From: Staphylococcus petrasii
GTDB lineage: Bacteria > Bacillota > Bacilli > Staphylococcales > Staphylococcaceae
DNA length: 52,404 nucleotides
Assembly: GCF_002902565.1 (NCBI RefSeq)
Contig: NZ_PPRC01000007.1
Coordinates: forward strand, 1-52,404
Direction: 5' to 3'
The notes under the pieces are model-generated. The model was not told the DNA's origin, made no database searches, and was given only the letters and a program-made list of their open reading frames with translations. A program made the translations under genes and the position numbers. Positions 20,503 to 33,255 of this stretch are shown here, piece by piece (the stretch's first letter is position 1; each line of letters begins with the position of its first letter).

Positions 20503-21614
20503 AGCTTAAAACACTCCAATTAGAAAATTATCGTAACTATGAAGAGGTTACGTTAAATTGTTATCCTGAAGTGAATATTCTTATTGGTGAAAATGCCCAA
20601 GGGAAGACAAATTTACTTGAATCAATTTATACGCTAGCTTTGGCAAAAAGTCATCGTACTTCTAATGATAAGGAGCTCATACGGTTTAATGCTGATTATG
20701 CTAAAATAGAGGGTGAGCTAAGTTATAGACACGGAACAATGCCACTGACAATGTTTATAACTAAAAAAGGTAAACAAGTTAAAGTGAACCACTTAGAGCA
20801 AAGTCGTCTAACACAGTATGTTGGACATCTTAATGTGGTTCTTTTTGCGCCTGAAGATTTAAATATTGTTAAAGGTTCTCCTCAAATACGTCGTCGTTTT
20901 ATAGATATGGAATTAGGTCAAATATCTGCCGTTTATTTAAACGATTTAGCTCAATATCAACGTATTCTTAAGCAAAAGAATAACTATTTGAAGCAGTTAC
21001 AACTTGGTCAGAAGACGGACACAACCATGTTGGAAGTGTTAAATCAACAATTTGCGCAATACGCCCTTAATGTGACGTTAAGACGTGACCATTTTATAAA
21101 AGAGCTAGAATCTTTAGCTAAACCAATTCATTCAGGTATCACAAATGAGCGTGAAACATTGTCATTAAAGTATTTACCAAGTATTAAGTTAAGTGATACA
21201 GAGAAGGATGAAAATGCACTGTTAGACGAAGTGCTGACTTTGTTAAATGACAATATTAAACGCGAAATGGAGCGCGGTGTGTGTTTATACGGCCCACATA
21301 GAGATGACTTAGGGTTTAACGTGAACGGTATGGATGCTCAGACGTATGGCTCACAAGGGCAGCAACGTACGACTGCTTTATCTATCAAGTTAGCAGAAAT
21401 AGAATTAATGAATATTGAAGTAGGAGAATATCCCATCTTGTTATTAGATGACGTACTAAGTGAGTTAGACGATTCTCGTCAAACCCATTTATTAAGTACG
21501 ATTCAACATAAAGTTCAAACGTTTGTAACCACGACGTCAGTAGAGGGCATCGATCATGAAATTATGAATAATGCGAAACTCTACCGAATCAGTCAAGGTG
21601 AAATTATTAAGTAA
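20499..21614 (+). CDS. recF: DNA replication and repair protein RecF
   Basis: A 371-residue SMC-like ATPase that helps load RecA at single-strand gaps. Walker A GENAQGKT lies at 30-37; the signature [17 protein letters not shown] and Walker [15 protein letters not shown] are near the C-terminal end. Length is normal. It starts on the ATGA that ends yaaA and is followed 6 bp later by gyrB, so yaaA-recF-gyrB form one operon. Confidence 0.97.
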   Translation: MKLKTLQLENYRNYEEVTLNCYPEVNILIGENAQGKTNLLESIYTLALAKSHRTSNDKELIRFNADYAKIEGELSYRHGTMPLTMFITKKGKQVKVNHLEQSRLTQYVGHLNVVLFAPEDLNIVKGSPQIRRRFIDMELGQISAVYLNDLAQYQRILKQKNNYLKQLQLGQKTDTTMLEVLNQQFAQYALNVTLRRDHFIKELESLAKPIHSGITNERETLSLKYLPSIKLSDTEKDENALLDEVLTLLNDNIKREMERGVCLYGPHRDDLGFNVNGMDAQTYGSQGQQRTTALSIKLAEIELMNIEVGEYPILLLDDVLSELDDSRQTHLLSTIQHKVQTFVTTTSVEGIDHEIMNNAKLYRISQGEIIK

Positions 21615-21617
21615 TAG

Positions 21618-23558
<1,941 letters not shown>

Positions 23559-23587
23559 TTGATTGCCTATTTGCATAAGTTATAGCA

Positions 23588-23622
23588 CAGGCTGTTAAAC
23601 AATCGTATGTCTTAACAGTCTG
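23588..23622 (+). other. Hairpin between gyrB and gyrA
   Basis: CAGGCTGTTAA (23588-23598) pairs with TTAACAGTCTG (23612-23622) with one mismatch. No T run follows, so it is more likely an mRNA processing or stability element than a terminator. Confidence 0.4.
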
Positions 23623-23662
23623 ACTATTCATTTTTAAGTGATGATAGAAGGAGGATATCTTG

Positions 23663-26335
23663 ATGGCTGACTTACCTCAATCAAGAATTAATGAACGAAA
23701 TATAACCAGCGAAATGCGTGAATCATTCTTAGACTATGCAATGAGCGTTATCGTTTCACGTGCTTTACCTGATGTGCGTGATGGTTTAAAACCTGTACAC
23801 CGTCGTATTTTATATGGTTTAAATGAACAAGGAATGACTCCTGATAAACCTTATAAGAAATCAGCTCGTATCGTTGGGGACGTAATGGGTAAATATCACC
23901 CTCACGGTGACTCTTCAATTTATGATGCCATGGTCCGAATGGCACAAACGTTTAGCTATCGTTATCCACTTGTAGATGGTCAAGGTAACTTTGGTTCAAT
24001 GGACGGCGATGGTGCTGCGGCTATGCGTTATACAGAAGCCAAGATGACAAAGATTACATTGGAACTGTTACGCGACATCAATAAAGATACAATTGACTTT
24101 TTAGATAACTATGATGGTACTGAAAGAGAGCCGGAAGTCTTACCTTCTCGTTTCCCTAACCTTTTAGTAAACGGTGCTTCAGGTATTGCGGTAGGTATGG
24201 CTACTAATATTCCTCCTCATAATTTAACTGAAGTCATTGATGGTGTACTACATTTAAGTAAGAACCCAGACGTTACAATCGCAGAACTTATGGAAGATAT
24301 CCAAGGCCCTGACTTCCCTACAGCAGGCTTAATTTTAGGGAAAAGTGGTATCCGACGCGCATACGAAACAGGACGTGGTTCAGTTCAAATGCGCGCACGT
24401 GCAGAAATCGAAGAACGTGGTGGCGGACGTCAACGTATCGTAGTCACTGAAATTCCATATCAAGTGAATAAAGCGCGTATGATTGAAAAAATTGCAGAAC
24501 TTGTACGTGATAAAAAAATCGAAGGTATTACAGACTTACGTGATGAAACAAGTTTACGTACAGGCGTGAGAGTTGTAATCGATGTGCGTAAAGACGCTAA
24601 TGCGAATGTGATTCTTAATAATTTATATAAACAAACGCCATTACAAACATCATTCGGTGTGAATATGATTGCCCTTGTACATGGTCGTCCTAAATTAATT
24701 AACTTAAAAGAAGCGTTAGTAGAATACCTAGAACATCAAAAAATCGTAGTACGTCGTCGTACTGAATATAACTTGAAGAAAGCGAAAGATCGTGCCCATA
24801 TCTTAGAAGGTCTACGTATTGCGTTAGACCATATCGATCAAATCATTTCTATCATTCGTGAATCTGATACAGATAAAATCGCCATGGAAACGTTACAAGA
24901 ACGCTTCGAACTTTCTGAACGCCAAGCACAAGCTATTCTTGATATGCGTTTAAGACGTTTAACAGGTTTAGAACGCGACAAGATTGAATCAGAATATAAT
25001 GAGTTATTAAATTACATTGCAGAATTAGAAGAGATTCTAGCAGACGAAGAAGCATTACTTCAATTAGTCCGTGATGAATTAACTGAAATTAAAGAGCGTT
25101 TCGGCGATGAACGTCGTACAGAAATTCAATTAGGTGGCTTAGACGATTTAGAAGATGAAGACTTAATTCCAGAAGAACAAATCGTTATTACATTAAGTCA
25201 TAATAACTATATTAAACGTCTACCTGTTTCAACGTACCGTTCTCAAAACAGAGGCGGACGTGGCGTGCAAGGTATGAACACGCTTGAAGAAGACTTTGTC
25301 AGCCAATTAGTAACGCTAAGCACGCATGACCACGTATTATTCTTCACGAATAAAGGTCGTGTTTATAAACTTAAAGGTTATGAAGTGCCAGAGCTTTCTC
25401 GTCAATCTAAAGGTATTCCAGTTATCAATGCGATTGAACTTGAGAATGACGAAACAATTAGTACAATGATTGCCGTAAGAGACCTTGAAGACGAGAATAG
25501 TTACTTAGTATTTGCGACTAAGAAAGGTATTGTAAAACGTTCAGCGTTAAGCAACTTCTCACATATCAATAAGAACGGTAAGATTGCGATTGGTTTCAAA
25601 GAAGATGACGAACTGATTGCGGTACGCTTAACAGATGGCGATCAAGATATCTTAATCGGTACATCTCACGCATCACTTATCCGCTTCTCTGAGAATAGTT
25701 TACGTCCATTAGGTCGTACAGCTGCAGGTGTAAGAGGTATTTCATTACGTGAAGATGACGTTGTAGTTGGTTTAGACGTCGCGCACGCAGACAGTGAAGA
25801 TGAAGTTTTAGTTGTTACTGAAAATGGTTATGGTAAACGTACGCCAGTAAATGAATATCGTTTATCTAATCGTGGTGGTAAAGGTGTTAAAACGGCTACT
25901 ATCACAGAGCGTAACGGTAATATCGTATGTATCACTACAGTCACTGGCGATGAAGATTTAATGATGGTTACAAATGGTGGTGTCATTATTCGCTTACAAG
26001 TAGATGATATTTCACAAACTGGTCGTTCAACACAAGGTGTGCGTCTAATGAAATTAGGCGAGGATCAATCTGTTTCTACGGTAGCTAAGGTTCAAGATAA
26101 AACAGAAGATGAAGATTCAACAGAAGCGGCTCAAGTAGAAGAAGGTACATCTAATGCGGAAAGTACTGAAAGTCCAAGTGAACATGTTGTAGATGATGCT
26201 ACGCCAGGTAATGCGCTTCATACTGAAACAACGGAAGATGATAGTAATGAACGCGTTGAATTAAGACAAGACTTTATGGATCGTGTGAATGAAGATATTG
26301 AAAATGCTTCAGAAAACGATAGCGATAACGAATAA
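23663..26335 (+). CDS. gyrA: DNA gyrase subunit A
   Basis: An 890-residue subunit that cuts and rejoins DNA. ATG 23663 has AAGGAGG 8 nt upstream; the TTG just before it is not needed. The breakage domain carries AMRYTEA with the catalytic tyrosine near 123. In the quinolone region Ser84 is present ([10 protein letters not shown]), so the common S84L resistance change is absent; position 88 is Asp and 96 is Thr, where I remember S. aureus having Glu and Asp. The C-terminal domain has the gyrase box [10 protein letters not shown] and then an acidic tail of about 90 residues typical for staphylococci. It lies about 100 bp after gyrB. Confidence 0.97.
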   Translation: MADLPQSRINERNITSEMRESFLDYAMSVIVSRALPDVRDGLKPVHRRILYGLNEQGMTPDKPYKKSARIVGDVMGKYHPHGDSSIYDAMVRMAQTFSYRYPLVDGQGNFGSMDGDGAAAMRYTEAKMTKITLELLRDINKDTIDFLDNYDGTEREPEVLPSRFPNLLVNGASGIAVGMATNIPPHNLTEVIDGVLHLSKNPDVTIAELMEDIQGPDFPTAGLILGKSGIRRAYETGRGSVQMRARAEIEERGGGRQRIVVTEIPYQVNKARMIEKIAELVRDKKIEGITDLRDETSLRTGVRVVIDVRKDANANVILNNLYKQTPLQTSFGVNMIALVHGRPKLINLKEALVEYLEHQKIVVRRRTEYNLKKAKDRAHILEGLRIALDHIDQIISIIRESDTDKIAMETLQERFELSERQAQAILDMRLRRLTGLERDKIESEYNELLNYIAELEEILADEEALLQLVRDELTEIKERFGDERRTEIQLGGLDDLEDEDLIPEEQIVITLSHNNYIKRLPVSTYRSQNRGGRGVQGMNTLEEDFVSQLVTLSTHDHVLFFTNKGRVYKLKGYEVPELSRQSKGIPVINAIELENDETISTMIAVRDLEDENSYLVFATKKGIVKRSALSNFSHINKNGKIAIGFKEDDELIAVRLTDGDQDILIGTSHASLIRFSENSLRPLGRTAAGVRGISLREDDVVVGLDVAHADSEDEVLVVTENGYGKRTPVNEYRLSNRGGKGVKTATITERNGNIVCITTVTGDEDLMMVTNGGVIIRLQVDDISQTGRSTQGVRLMKLGEDQSVSTVAKVQDKTEDEDSTEAAQVEEGTSNAESTESPSEHVVDDATPGNALHTETTEDDSNERVELRQDFMDRVNEDIENASENDSDNE

Positions 26336-26343
26336 TAAAGCAG

Positions 26344-26381
26344 AAATAAGACTACCCTCTCGTGAAGGTAGTCTTATTTTT
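26344..26381 (+). terminator. Terminator of gyrA
   Basis: AAATAAGACTACC (26344-26356) pairs perfectly with GGTAGTCTTATTT (26367-26379), followed by T's, 9 bp after the gyrA stop. Confidence 0.9.
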
Positions 26382-26419
26382 ATATAGATATGCTTTAAAA
26401 TTACTTATTTTAAAAGTCG

Positions 26420-26823
26420 TTCTAAGATAGAGAATTACTCACTTAAGTTGCTACGCGTTTCTGTGGTGCCGTCTCTAAAGCAGCTCTTAGATGGATGCCA
26501 CTCATTTTGTTGCGACGCTTTCTTGCGGGAAAGGCTCAAGCCTGTAGTCTTGAGGCTCTTTCTTTTCCGCCAAGAGTCGCGCAACACCATTCATTATCCA
26601 TCTTTAGAGCTACTTACCTAAGTGCTATTGCACTTAGGTTCATTAACGGCACTGCTCCCCTAGAAGTCTACGCAACTACGTTTCGTTATCTATCTTAGAA
26701 CGCCTTACACAAGTGTGTAAGCACTTAAGTTCCTTCCCCAGCTTGCTTTGTTTGTAGACTTTCTATGCGAAAGTCTTTGTGCTGGGGCCCCGCGCGCAAC
26801 ACCATTCATTATTCATCTTAGAA
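26420..26823. repeat. Large nested imperfect palindrome in the gyrA-nnrD gap
   Basis: Outer arms begin with a perfect 12-bp pair (26420-26431 with 26689-26700) and stay related to about 26472/26647. Inside, 26483-26540 pairs with 26553-26610. A third block (26701-26823) contains CCCCAGC/GCTGGGG arms and repeats 19 bp of the inner arm exactly (26579-26597 = 26794-26812). The loop at 26527-26554 is the exact reverse complement of 36076-36103. No credible protein is encoded. It belongs to a dispersed family. Confidence 0.8.
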
Positions 26824-26879
26824 TTTCTTGCCTAAGTGTGGGAATATACAAATTTACTATTTCTAGCTCTATATAAAGC

Positions 26880-26924
26880 AAACGCTCTGATTTTCTTACA
26901 ATGGGAATATCAGAGCGTTTTTAT
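26880..26924 (+). terminator. Terminator between convergent gyrA and nnrD
   Basis: AAACGCTCTGA (26880-26890) pairs perfectly with TCAGAGCGTTT (26910-26920), followed by T's on the plus strand. It lies 12 bp beyond the nnrD stop and may act in both directions. Confidence 0.75.
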
Positions 26925-26931
26925 TTAAATA

Positions 26932-27744
26932 TTATTTTTCTAATTCTTTCATGACGTATGGGATTTCACTGATTAAACGTGAAGGTGGTACGACGTACAT
27001 TTTTTCTGAGAGCTTTTCGCCAATGTAACTGTGTGTATAAGTTGCACTTGTTACTGCGTCTTTTAAGCTATCGAATTGACCTACGAAGCTTGTGATCATA
27101 CCAGCAAGTGTGTCCCCCATACCGCCTGTTGCCATAGCTGGTGTGCCAATCGCAAGTTTATAATCATCATCTTTAAAGTAGATTTCTGTACCGTGTTTTT
27201 TCAAGACGACTGTAGCGCCTAGTTTATCTACGGCTTCTCTATTACGTTCATAAGTTTGTTCTTCAATAGGAATACCGCTTAAACGTTCCCATTCTTTTTG
27301 ATGTGGCGTAAAGATAACGCGACATGTTGGAAGATCTGGTTTCAATTTACTAAATATTGTAATCGCATCACCATCAACAATTAAGTTTTGGTGAGGTTGA
27401 ATATTTTGAAGTAAGAATGTAATGGCATTATTTCCTTTGAAGTCTACGCCAAGTCCTGGACCTATTAAGATACTGTCTGTGTTTTCAATGAGCTTTGTTA
27501 ACATTTTAGTATCATTAATATCTGTTACCATTGCTTCTGGGCAACGTGAATGAATAGCTGCGTGGTTATTTGGATGTGTAGCGACTGTAATTAAACCACT
27601 GCCACTAAATACACAAGCACGAGCAGCTAACATAATAGCGCCACCTAAGTTCGCACTACCACCGATTAACAAGATTTTACCGTAATCGCCTTTATGTGTT
27701 TCATCTTTACGTTTTGGAATATTAACAGTAGTTAATGTTTCCAT
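26932..27744 (-). CDS. nnrD: ADP-dependent NAD(P)H-hydrate dehydratase
   Basis: A ribokinase-like enzyme of 270 residues that repairs damaged NADHX/NADPHX to NAD(P)H using ADP. It shows the family features GDYGKILLIGGS near the start, VDGDAI in the middle, TPHQKEW and the catalytic ATGGMGDTLAG near residue 210. ATG 27742-27744 has AGGGAGGG 8 nt upstream; the TTG two codons earlier sits too close. It stands alone and is transcribed against the replication fork. It has a leader of about 140 nt with two hairpins. In S. aureus I remember hutH following here; it is absent. Confidence 0.9.
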   Translation of the reverse strand: METLTTVNIPKRKDETHKGDYGKILLIGGSANLGGAIMLAARACVFSGSGLITVATHPNNHAAIHSRCPEAMVTDINDTKMLTKLIENTDSILIGPGLGVDFKGNNAITFLLQNIQPHQNLIVDGDAITIFSKLKPDLPTCRVIFTPHQKEWERLSGIPIEEQTYERNREAVDKLGATVVLKKHGTEIYFKDDDYKLAIGTPAMATGGMGDTLAGMITSFVGQFDSLKDAVTSATYTHSYIGEKLSEKMYVVPPSRLISEIPYVMKELEK

Positions 27745-27766
27745 GAACAAAACCCTCCCTATCTAT

Positions 27767-27917
27767 GAGGTCAGGACAAAGTATACATTCTTAACGTCCA
27801 GTCCTCTGTAATCACCTATATTTTCAAAGTCTGAACTTAAATTCGTAGCGAAAGGTCAGACATTTATGAGCTTTAAATACAATAGAAAATACTATACCTG
27901 CTAGTCACTTTCGTCAA
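27767..27917 (-). promoter_or_regulatory. nnrD promoter and structured 5' leader
   Basis: On the minus strand TTGACG (27912-27917) and TATAGT (27891-27896) are 15 bp apart. The transcript would form one hairpin from 27856-27865 with 27826-27834 and a second from 27796-27806 with 27767-27777, the latter just ahead of the Shine-Dalgarno. No known riboswitch class is recognised. Confidence 0.45.
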
Positions 27918-28001
27918 CACTATTCTGAGAAATATTTGAAAGTCTCAATTGTTGGAAAATGATAGCGTTTACCTAATTAGAAAATTTAACATTAGCAATT
28001 G
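27918..28001. other. Divergent gap between nnrD and the serS T-box
   Basis: AT-rich sequence between two divergent promoters. I see no gene or repeat in it. Confidence 0.4.
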
Positions 28002-28030
28002 CTTGAAAATTCTAAAAGACTTTGCTATAT
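28002..28030 (+). promoter_or_regulatory. serS promoter
   Basis: TTGAAA (28002-28007) and TATATT (28025-28030) are exactly 17 bp apart, upstream of the T-box leader. Confidence 0.6.
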
Positions 28031-28049
28031 TAAAAATAACTTAATAAGT

Positions 28050-28271
28050 TATTGTTCGTAGGCCAAGTAACATAATGCGTTAATTTCAGAGAGCTTGTGT
28101 TGAGTGTGAACAAGTAATTAATGATTATGCGAATCTACCTACAGTTGTGAGCAATCGGTAATAACCGTTATTTTAGTAAAGTGCAATTTAGTACATTACC
28201 TATGTGTTAAATTGTTAAATAGGGTGGCAACGCGTAGACCACGTCCCTTGTGAGGGATGTGGTCTTTTTTT
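28050..28271 (+). ncRNA. T-box riboswitch controlling serS
   Basis: The leader has the T-box core AGGGTGGCAACGCG (28221-28234) that reads the tRNA end, then a terminator made by GACCACGTCCCT (28237-28248) and AGGGATGTGGTC (28253-28264) with seven T's. A specifier UCU (Ser) is plausible at 28134-28136. Uncharged tRNA-Ser would favour read-through into serS. The T-box core is certain by family pattern; the specifier is inference. Confidence 0.9.
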
Positions 28272-28339
28272 ATTTATTTATTTAAAAGTAGCGACCATTC
28301 TTAATAAATTTTTTCAAAAATGGGAAGGATGAATGTTAA

Positions 28340-29626
<1,287 letters not shown>

Positions 29627-29656
29627 TCTAAAATTTAAATATTAGTTATTAATGAC

Positions 29657-29687
29657 GATGAGGAGTTTTATACTCCTCATCTTTTTT
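29657..29687 (+). terminator. Terminator of serS
   Basis: GATGAGGAGT (29657-29666) pairs perfectly with ACTCCTCATC (29672-29681), followed by six T's. Confidence 0.9.
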
Positions 29688-29958
29688 ACGTCTATAAACC
29701 ACTTTTTCTTGCTAAAGTAGCGCAGTAAAATCCGCTAAATAAGACTATCTAACTAGAGGTAACTCTACCTTAATTCAATAAAATTCTGACATTTTAAAAT
29801 CTTATTATATCAACGTTTTAACACGTCTTTCAGTCTAACTTCACACAAACTTCCGTCTAAGACTATTGCTACTATTTAGAGCGTGTATTAGACTAAGTTT
29901 AATTACTTATATATTCATTTTTTCTTTAATACAAAATTTAATCAAAGGGGGTACTTAA
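29688..29958. other. serS-azlC gap
   Basis: No gene is seen. A 15-mer TTCAGTCTAACTTCA (29829-29843) also occurs on the minus strand at 15747-15761 with similar flanks. A GGGGG Shine-Dalgarno (about 29946) precedes azlC. Confidence 0.4.
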
Positions 29959-30654
29959 ATGACGTCACATGTGACATTTAAACAAGGGGTCAAAGAATGT
30001 ATTCCTACGTTATTAGGATATATCGGAATTGGATTGTCATTTGGAATCGTGGCGGCTTCCCAACATTTTAGTGTTTTAGAAATTCTGTTGTTATGCTTAC
30101 TCGTTTACGCAGGTGCAGCACAATTTATCATTTGCGCACTTGTGATTACAGGCACACCTATGTCGGCAATTGTCTTGACGACATTAATTGTAAATTCACG
30201 TTTCTTTCTCTTATCAATGACACTCGCACCAAATTATAAAGATTACGGCTTCTGGAATCGTTTAGCTATGTCTTCTATTCTGACTGACGAAACATTTGGT
30301 GTAGCTATTACACCTCACTTAAAAGGGGAGAAGATTAACGATCGCTGGTTACACGGTCTTAATCTCACAGCCTATGCGTTTTGGGCACTTGCAAGCGTAG
30401 CAGGCGCCGTATTCGGTAAATACATTTCTAACCCAGAGATGTTTGGGCTAGACTTCGCCATCACGGCCATGTTCATTTTCCTGGCAATGGCACAATTTGA
30501 AACTATAAGAAGCTCAAAGATTAAAATATATCTCGTATTAATCGCATGCGTCGTTGTGATGATGCTCATCTTAAGTTGGTTCATGCCATCTTACGTCGCT
30601 ATTCTTATCGCATCAATATTTGCAGCAACATTAGGGGTGGTGATGGACCGATGA
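29959..30654 (+). CDS. azlC: AzlC-family branched-chain amino acid exporter, large subunit
   Basis: A 231-residue membrane protein with about six to seven helices. It shows the AzlC pattern: an N-terminal KECIPTLLGYIGIGLSFGI, then YAGAAQFI and VNSRFFLLSMTLAP, and LTDETFGVA. With AzlD it exports branched-chain amino acids or analogues such as azaleucine. It overlaps azlD by four bases (ATGA), so the subunits are made together. Placement before the SAM-controlled metX suggests a link to amino acid balance, which is inference. Confidence 0.9.
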   Translation: MTSHVTFKQGVKECIPTLLGYIGIGLSFGIVAASQHFSVLEILLLCLLVYAGAAQFIICALVITGTPMSAIVLTTLIVNSRFFLLSMTLAPNYKDYGFWNRLAMSSILTDETFGVAITPHLKGEKINDRWLHGLNLTAYAFWALASVAGAVFGKYISNPEMFGLDFAITAMFIFLAMAQFETIRSSKIKIYLVLIACVVVMMLILSWFMPSYVAILIASIFAATLGVVMDR

Positions 30655-30980
30655 CAACATCTTGGCATATGTTTATCCTAATCGTTTTATGTGGACTCGT
30701 AACCGTGATTATTCGAATCCTACCATTCATTATGATTTCAAGAATACAACTCTCAGAAACCGTCATTAAATGGTTATCATTCATCCCAATCACATTATTC
30801 ACAGCACTCATCCTAGACGGCATCATCGTGCAACAAGAAGGCGTTCAAGGTTACACACTGAACATTCCATATATCATCGTAACCATCCCAACCGTCATCA
30901 TCGCACTCGTCACACGCAGCCTGACAGTAACCATACTCGTAGGCATCGCACTCATTGCCGGTATACGTTTCTTCTTTTAA
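30651..30980 (+). CDS. azlD: AzlD-family branched-chain amino acid exporter, small subunit
   Basis: A 109-residue protein with about four membrane helices (MTTSWHMFILIVLCGLVTVI, then IRILPFIMISR). ATG 30651 overlaps the azlC stop codon; a longer upstream frame is only the azlC coding strand read in another frame and lacks a ribosome site. It forms the exporter with AzlC. No terminator is obvious before the SAM riboswitch 100 bp downstream. Confidence 0.9.
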   Translation: MTTSWHMFILIVLCGLVTVIIRILPFIMISRIQLSETVIKWLSFIPITLFTALILDGIIVQQEGVQGYTLNIPYIIVTIPTVIIALVTRSLTVTILVGIALIAGIRFFF

Positions 30981-31077
30981 AAGGCACCACCAAACAGCTG
31001 ACGATTGAAGTTATACCGACAATCAGATAAAATAAATTCAAACTAAAGTTAACGTGTAAATAAATAAAATAACATGA

Positions 31078-31236
31078 AACCTTATTATGAGAAGCAGAGG
31101 GACTTGGCCCAAAGAAGCTTCAGCAACCGGCAACTTCAAGTACGGTGCTAAAACCAACGAGAGACTACTCGAATGATAAGTATTAAAGCACAATCGCTTC
31201 TTACTTCTTATATCAAGAGTAGGAAGCGATTTTTTA
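31078..31236 (+). ncRNA. SAM riboswitch (S-box) controlling metX
   Basis: The S-box core is clear: GAGAAGCAGAGGGACTTGGC from about 31090, then AGCTTCAGCAACCGG and GGTGCTAAAACCAAC. It ends in a terminator made by AATCGCTTC (31192-31200) and GAAGCGAT (31223-31230) with T's. SAM binding would stop transcription before metX. Confidence 0.95.
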
Positions 31237-31255
31237 TTTTAAAGGAGGTAATCGC

Positions 31256-32224
31256 ATGACAAATTATACCGTAGATACATTGAACCTAGGATCCTTTACG
31301 ACAGAATCAGGAGAGACTATTGAGAATTTGCAGTTACGATACGAACATGTAGGCTATTCAGGCCAGCCACTTGTCGTAGTTTGTCATGCCCTTACAGGTA
31401 ATCATTTAACTTATGGCACAGATGAACAGCCAGGCTGGTGGCGTGAAATCATTGATGGTGGCTATATGCCTATCTATGATTACCAATTTCTTACATTTAA
31501 CGTCATTGGTAGCCCGTACGGTTCAAGTTCACCGTTAACGGATCCGCATTTTCCAAAGCAATTAACCTTAAGAGACATTGTTAAAGCCATTGAAAAGGGT
31601 ATCCAAGCACTCGGCTTCAATAGAATCAACATCTTAATCGGGGGCAGTCTAGGCGGCATGCAGGCGATGGAATTACTTTATAACAATCAATTTCAAGTAG
31701 ACAAAGCAGTCATCTTAGCTGCGACTGACAAAACATCGTCATACAGTCGTGCCTTTAATGAAATTGCGCGTGAAGCAATTCAATTAGGTGGTAAAGAAGG
31801 TTTAAGTATCGCACGCCAACTTGGCTTCCTTACTTATCGCTCCTCTAAAAGTTATGATGAGCGCTTTACGCCAGATGAAGTCGTTAGTTATCAACGCTAT
31901 CAAGGTGACAAATTTAAAGAAACCTACGATTTATCATGTTATTTAACTATGTTAAACGTATTAGATAGTCACAACTTAGACCGTGGCCGTGACGACGTAG
32001 ATGAAGTGTTACAGTCTTTAGATACTAAAGTCTTAACGATGGGCTTTACCGATGATTTACTCTATCCAGATGATCAAGTAAGAGCAGTAGGGGAGAGGTT
32101 TAAATATCATCGCCATTTCTTCGTACCAGATAATGTTGGGCATGATGGTTTCTTATTAAACTTTAATGACTGGGCGCCAAATCTCTATCACTTCTTAAAA
32201 GTCACTAATTTCAAACGTAAATAA
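31256..32224 (+). CDS. metX: Homoserine O-acetyltransferase
   Basis: A 322-residue alpha/beta hydrolase-fold enzyme that acetylates homoserine with acetyl-CoA, the first committed step of methionine synthesis. The nucleophile elbow is GGSLGG with Ser131; the oxyanion stretch is CHALTGNH and the catalytic histidine is in DNVGHDGFLLN near residue 295. TGFTDDLLYPDDQ holds the likely catalytic Asp. AAAGGAGG precedes ATG 31256. The SAM riboswitch upstream supports the methionine role. A few family members use succinyl-CoA; I cannot exclude that from sequence alone. Confidence 0.92.
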   Translation: MTNYTVDTLNLGSFTTESGETIENLQLRYEHVGYSGQPLVVVCHALTGNHLTYGTDEQPGWWREIIDGGYMPIYDYQFLTFNVIGSPYGSSSPLTDPHFPKQLTLRDIVKAIEKGIQALGFNRINILIGGSLGGMQAMELLYNNQFQVDKAVILAATDKTSSYSRAFNEIAREAIQLGGKEGLSIARQLGFLTYRSSKSYDERFTPDEVVSYQRYQGDKFKETYDLSCYLTMLNVLDSHNLDRGRDDVDEVLQSLDTKVLTMGFTDDLLYPDDQVRAVGERFKYHRHFFVPDNVGHDGFLLNFNDWAPNLYHFLKVTNFKRK

Positions 32225-32316
32225 TAACAAGATGGAGGGTTCGAGCTATTTGTTTTAATCTTCCATAGAGGTTAAAATAGAGCTTATAGTCAAAAAAAAG
32301 TATAGGAGTGGCGAAT

Positions 32317-33228
32317 GTGTTTTCAAAAGTACATCCTAAAGCAACCATTCTAGGAACGTTAGCACTTATGATTGTTGCTTTAGTAACGCATGTATTACCA
32401 GTTGTTGGCTTAATATTATGTCTATTCGCTACCATTCCCGGTGTTATTCTATGGAACAAATCAATACCATCATTTGGGATTGGAGCTTTAGTAACCGTAA
32501 TCTTAACCACTTTATTAGGTAATACGTTTGTATTAAGTGCCATGATTTTAGTTTTATTACTTAGTTTCGTAATTGGCCAATTATTAAAAGAACGTGCCTC
32601 TAAAGAACGTATCTTATATATTGCCACAGTTTATTTAAGTATATTTGCTTTAGTCGCATTTATGTTATTACAAGTATTCAAAAAAATGCCAAGCGCATCA
32701 ACGTTAATTAAACCATTTAAAGATACGTTACATGATGCGATTGTAACTGCTGGCGTAGAATCAGATTATAAAGCGATTTTAGAAGAAGGCTTCCGACAAA
32801 TGTCAGTTCAACTTCCAAGTTTTATTATCCTTTTAATCTTTATTTTTGTTTTAATTAATCTAATTATTACATTTCCAATTCTACGTAAATTTAAAGTAGC
32901 AACACCAATTTTCAAACCACTATTTGCTTGGCAAATGAATCGTTCATTACTATGGATATATATGATTGTATTGCTTTGTGTCATGGTGGCAACTGAGCCA
33001 AGTATTTTCCAAAGTATCGTGTTAAATTTCGAAGTTGTGTTATCATTATTGATGTATATCCAAGGATTGAGCTTAATTCATTTCTTTGGTAAAGCAAGAC
33101 GTATGCCAGACGGTGTTTCAATATTATTAATGGTCGTGGGGACGCTAATAACGCCATTTACACATATTGTTTCATTACTTGGGGTACTTGATTTAGGAAT
33201 TAATTTAAAACGAATGATTAAAAAATGA
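32317..33228 (+). CDS. YybS-like (DUF2232) membrane protein
   Basis: A 303-residue protein with about eight hydrophobic segments and no catalytic motif I recognise. It belongs to the DUF2232/YybS family, which in Firmicutes precedes gdpP and rplI. I place the start at GTG 32317 (MFSKVHPKATILG): GGAG lies 8 nt upstream, while the GTG at 32308 overlaps that site. The next gene gdpP follows after 27 bp, so they are co-transcribed. Function not known; a link to cyclic-di-AMP signalling is suggested only by gene order. Confidence 0.8.
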   Translation: MFSKVHPKATILGTLALMIVALVTHVLPVVGLILCLFATIPGVILWNKSIPSFGIGALVTVILTTLLGNTFVLSAMILVLLLSFVIGQLLKERASKERILYIATVYLSIFALVAFMLLQVFKKMPSASTLIKPFKDTLHDAIVTAGVESDYKAILEEGFRQMSVQLPSFIILLIFIFVLINLIITFPILRKFKVATPIFKPLFAWQMNRSLLWIYMIVLLCVMVATEPSIFQSIVLNFEVVLSLLMYIQGLSLIHFFGKARRMPDGVSILLMVVGTLITPFTHIVSLLGVLDLGINLKRMIKK

Positions 33229-33255
33229 CTTTAAAAAGCGAATAGAGGTGGAACA

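Noticed and set aside
26495..26698. 67-codon frame after gyrA
   Set aside because: It lies entirely within the nested palindrome and has no ribosome site; the sequence is explained by the repeat.
30770..31030. His/Arg-rich frame across azlD
   Set aside because: Out-of-frame reading of azlD; the composition is an artefact.
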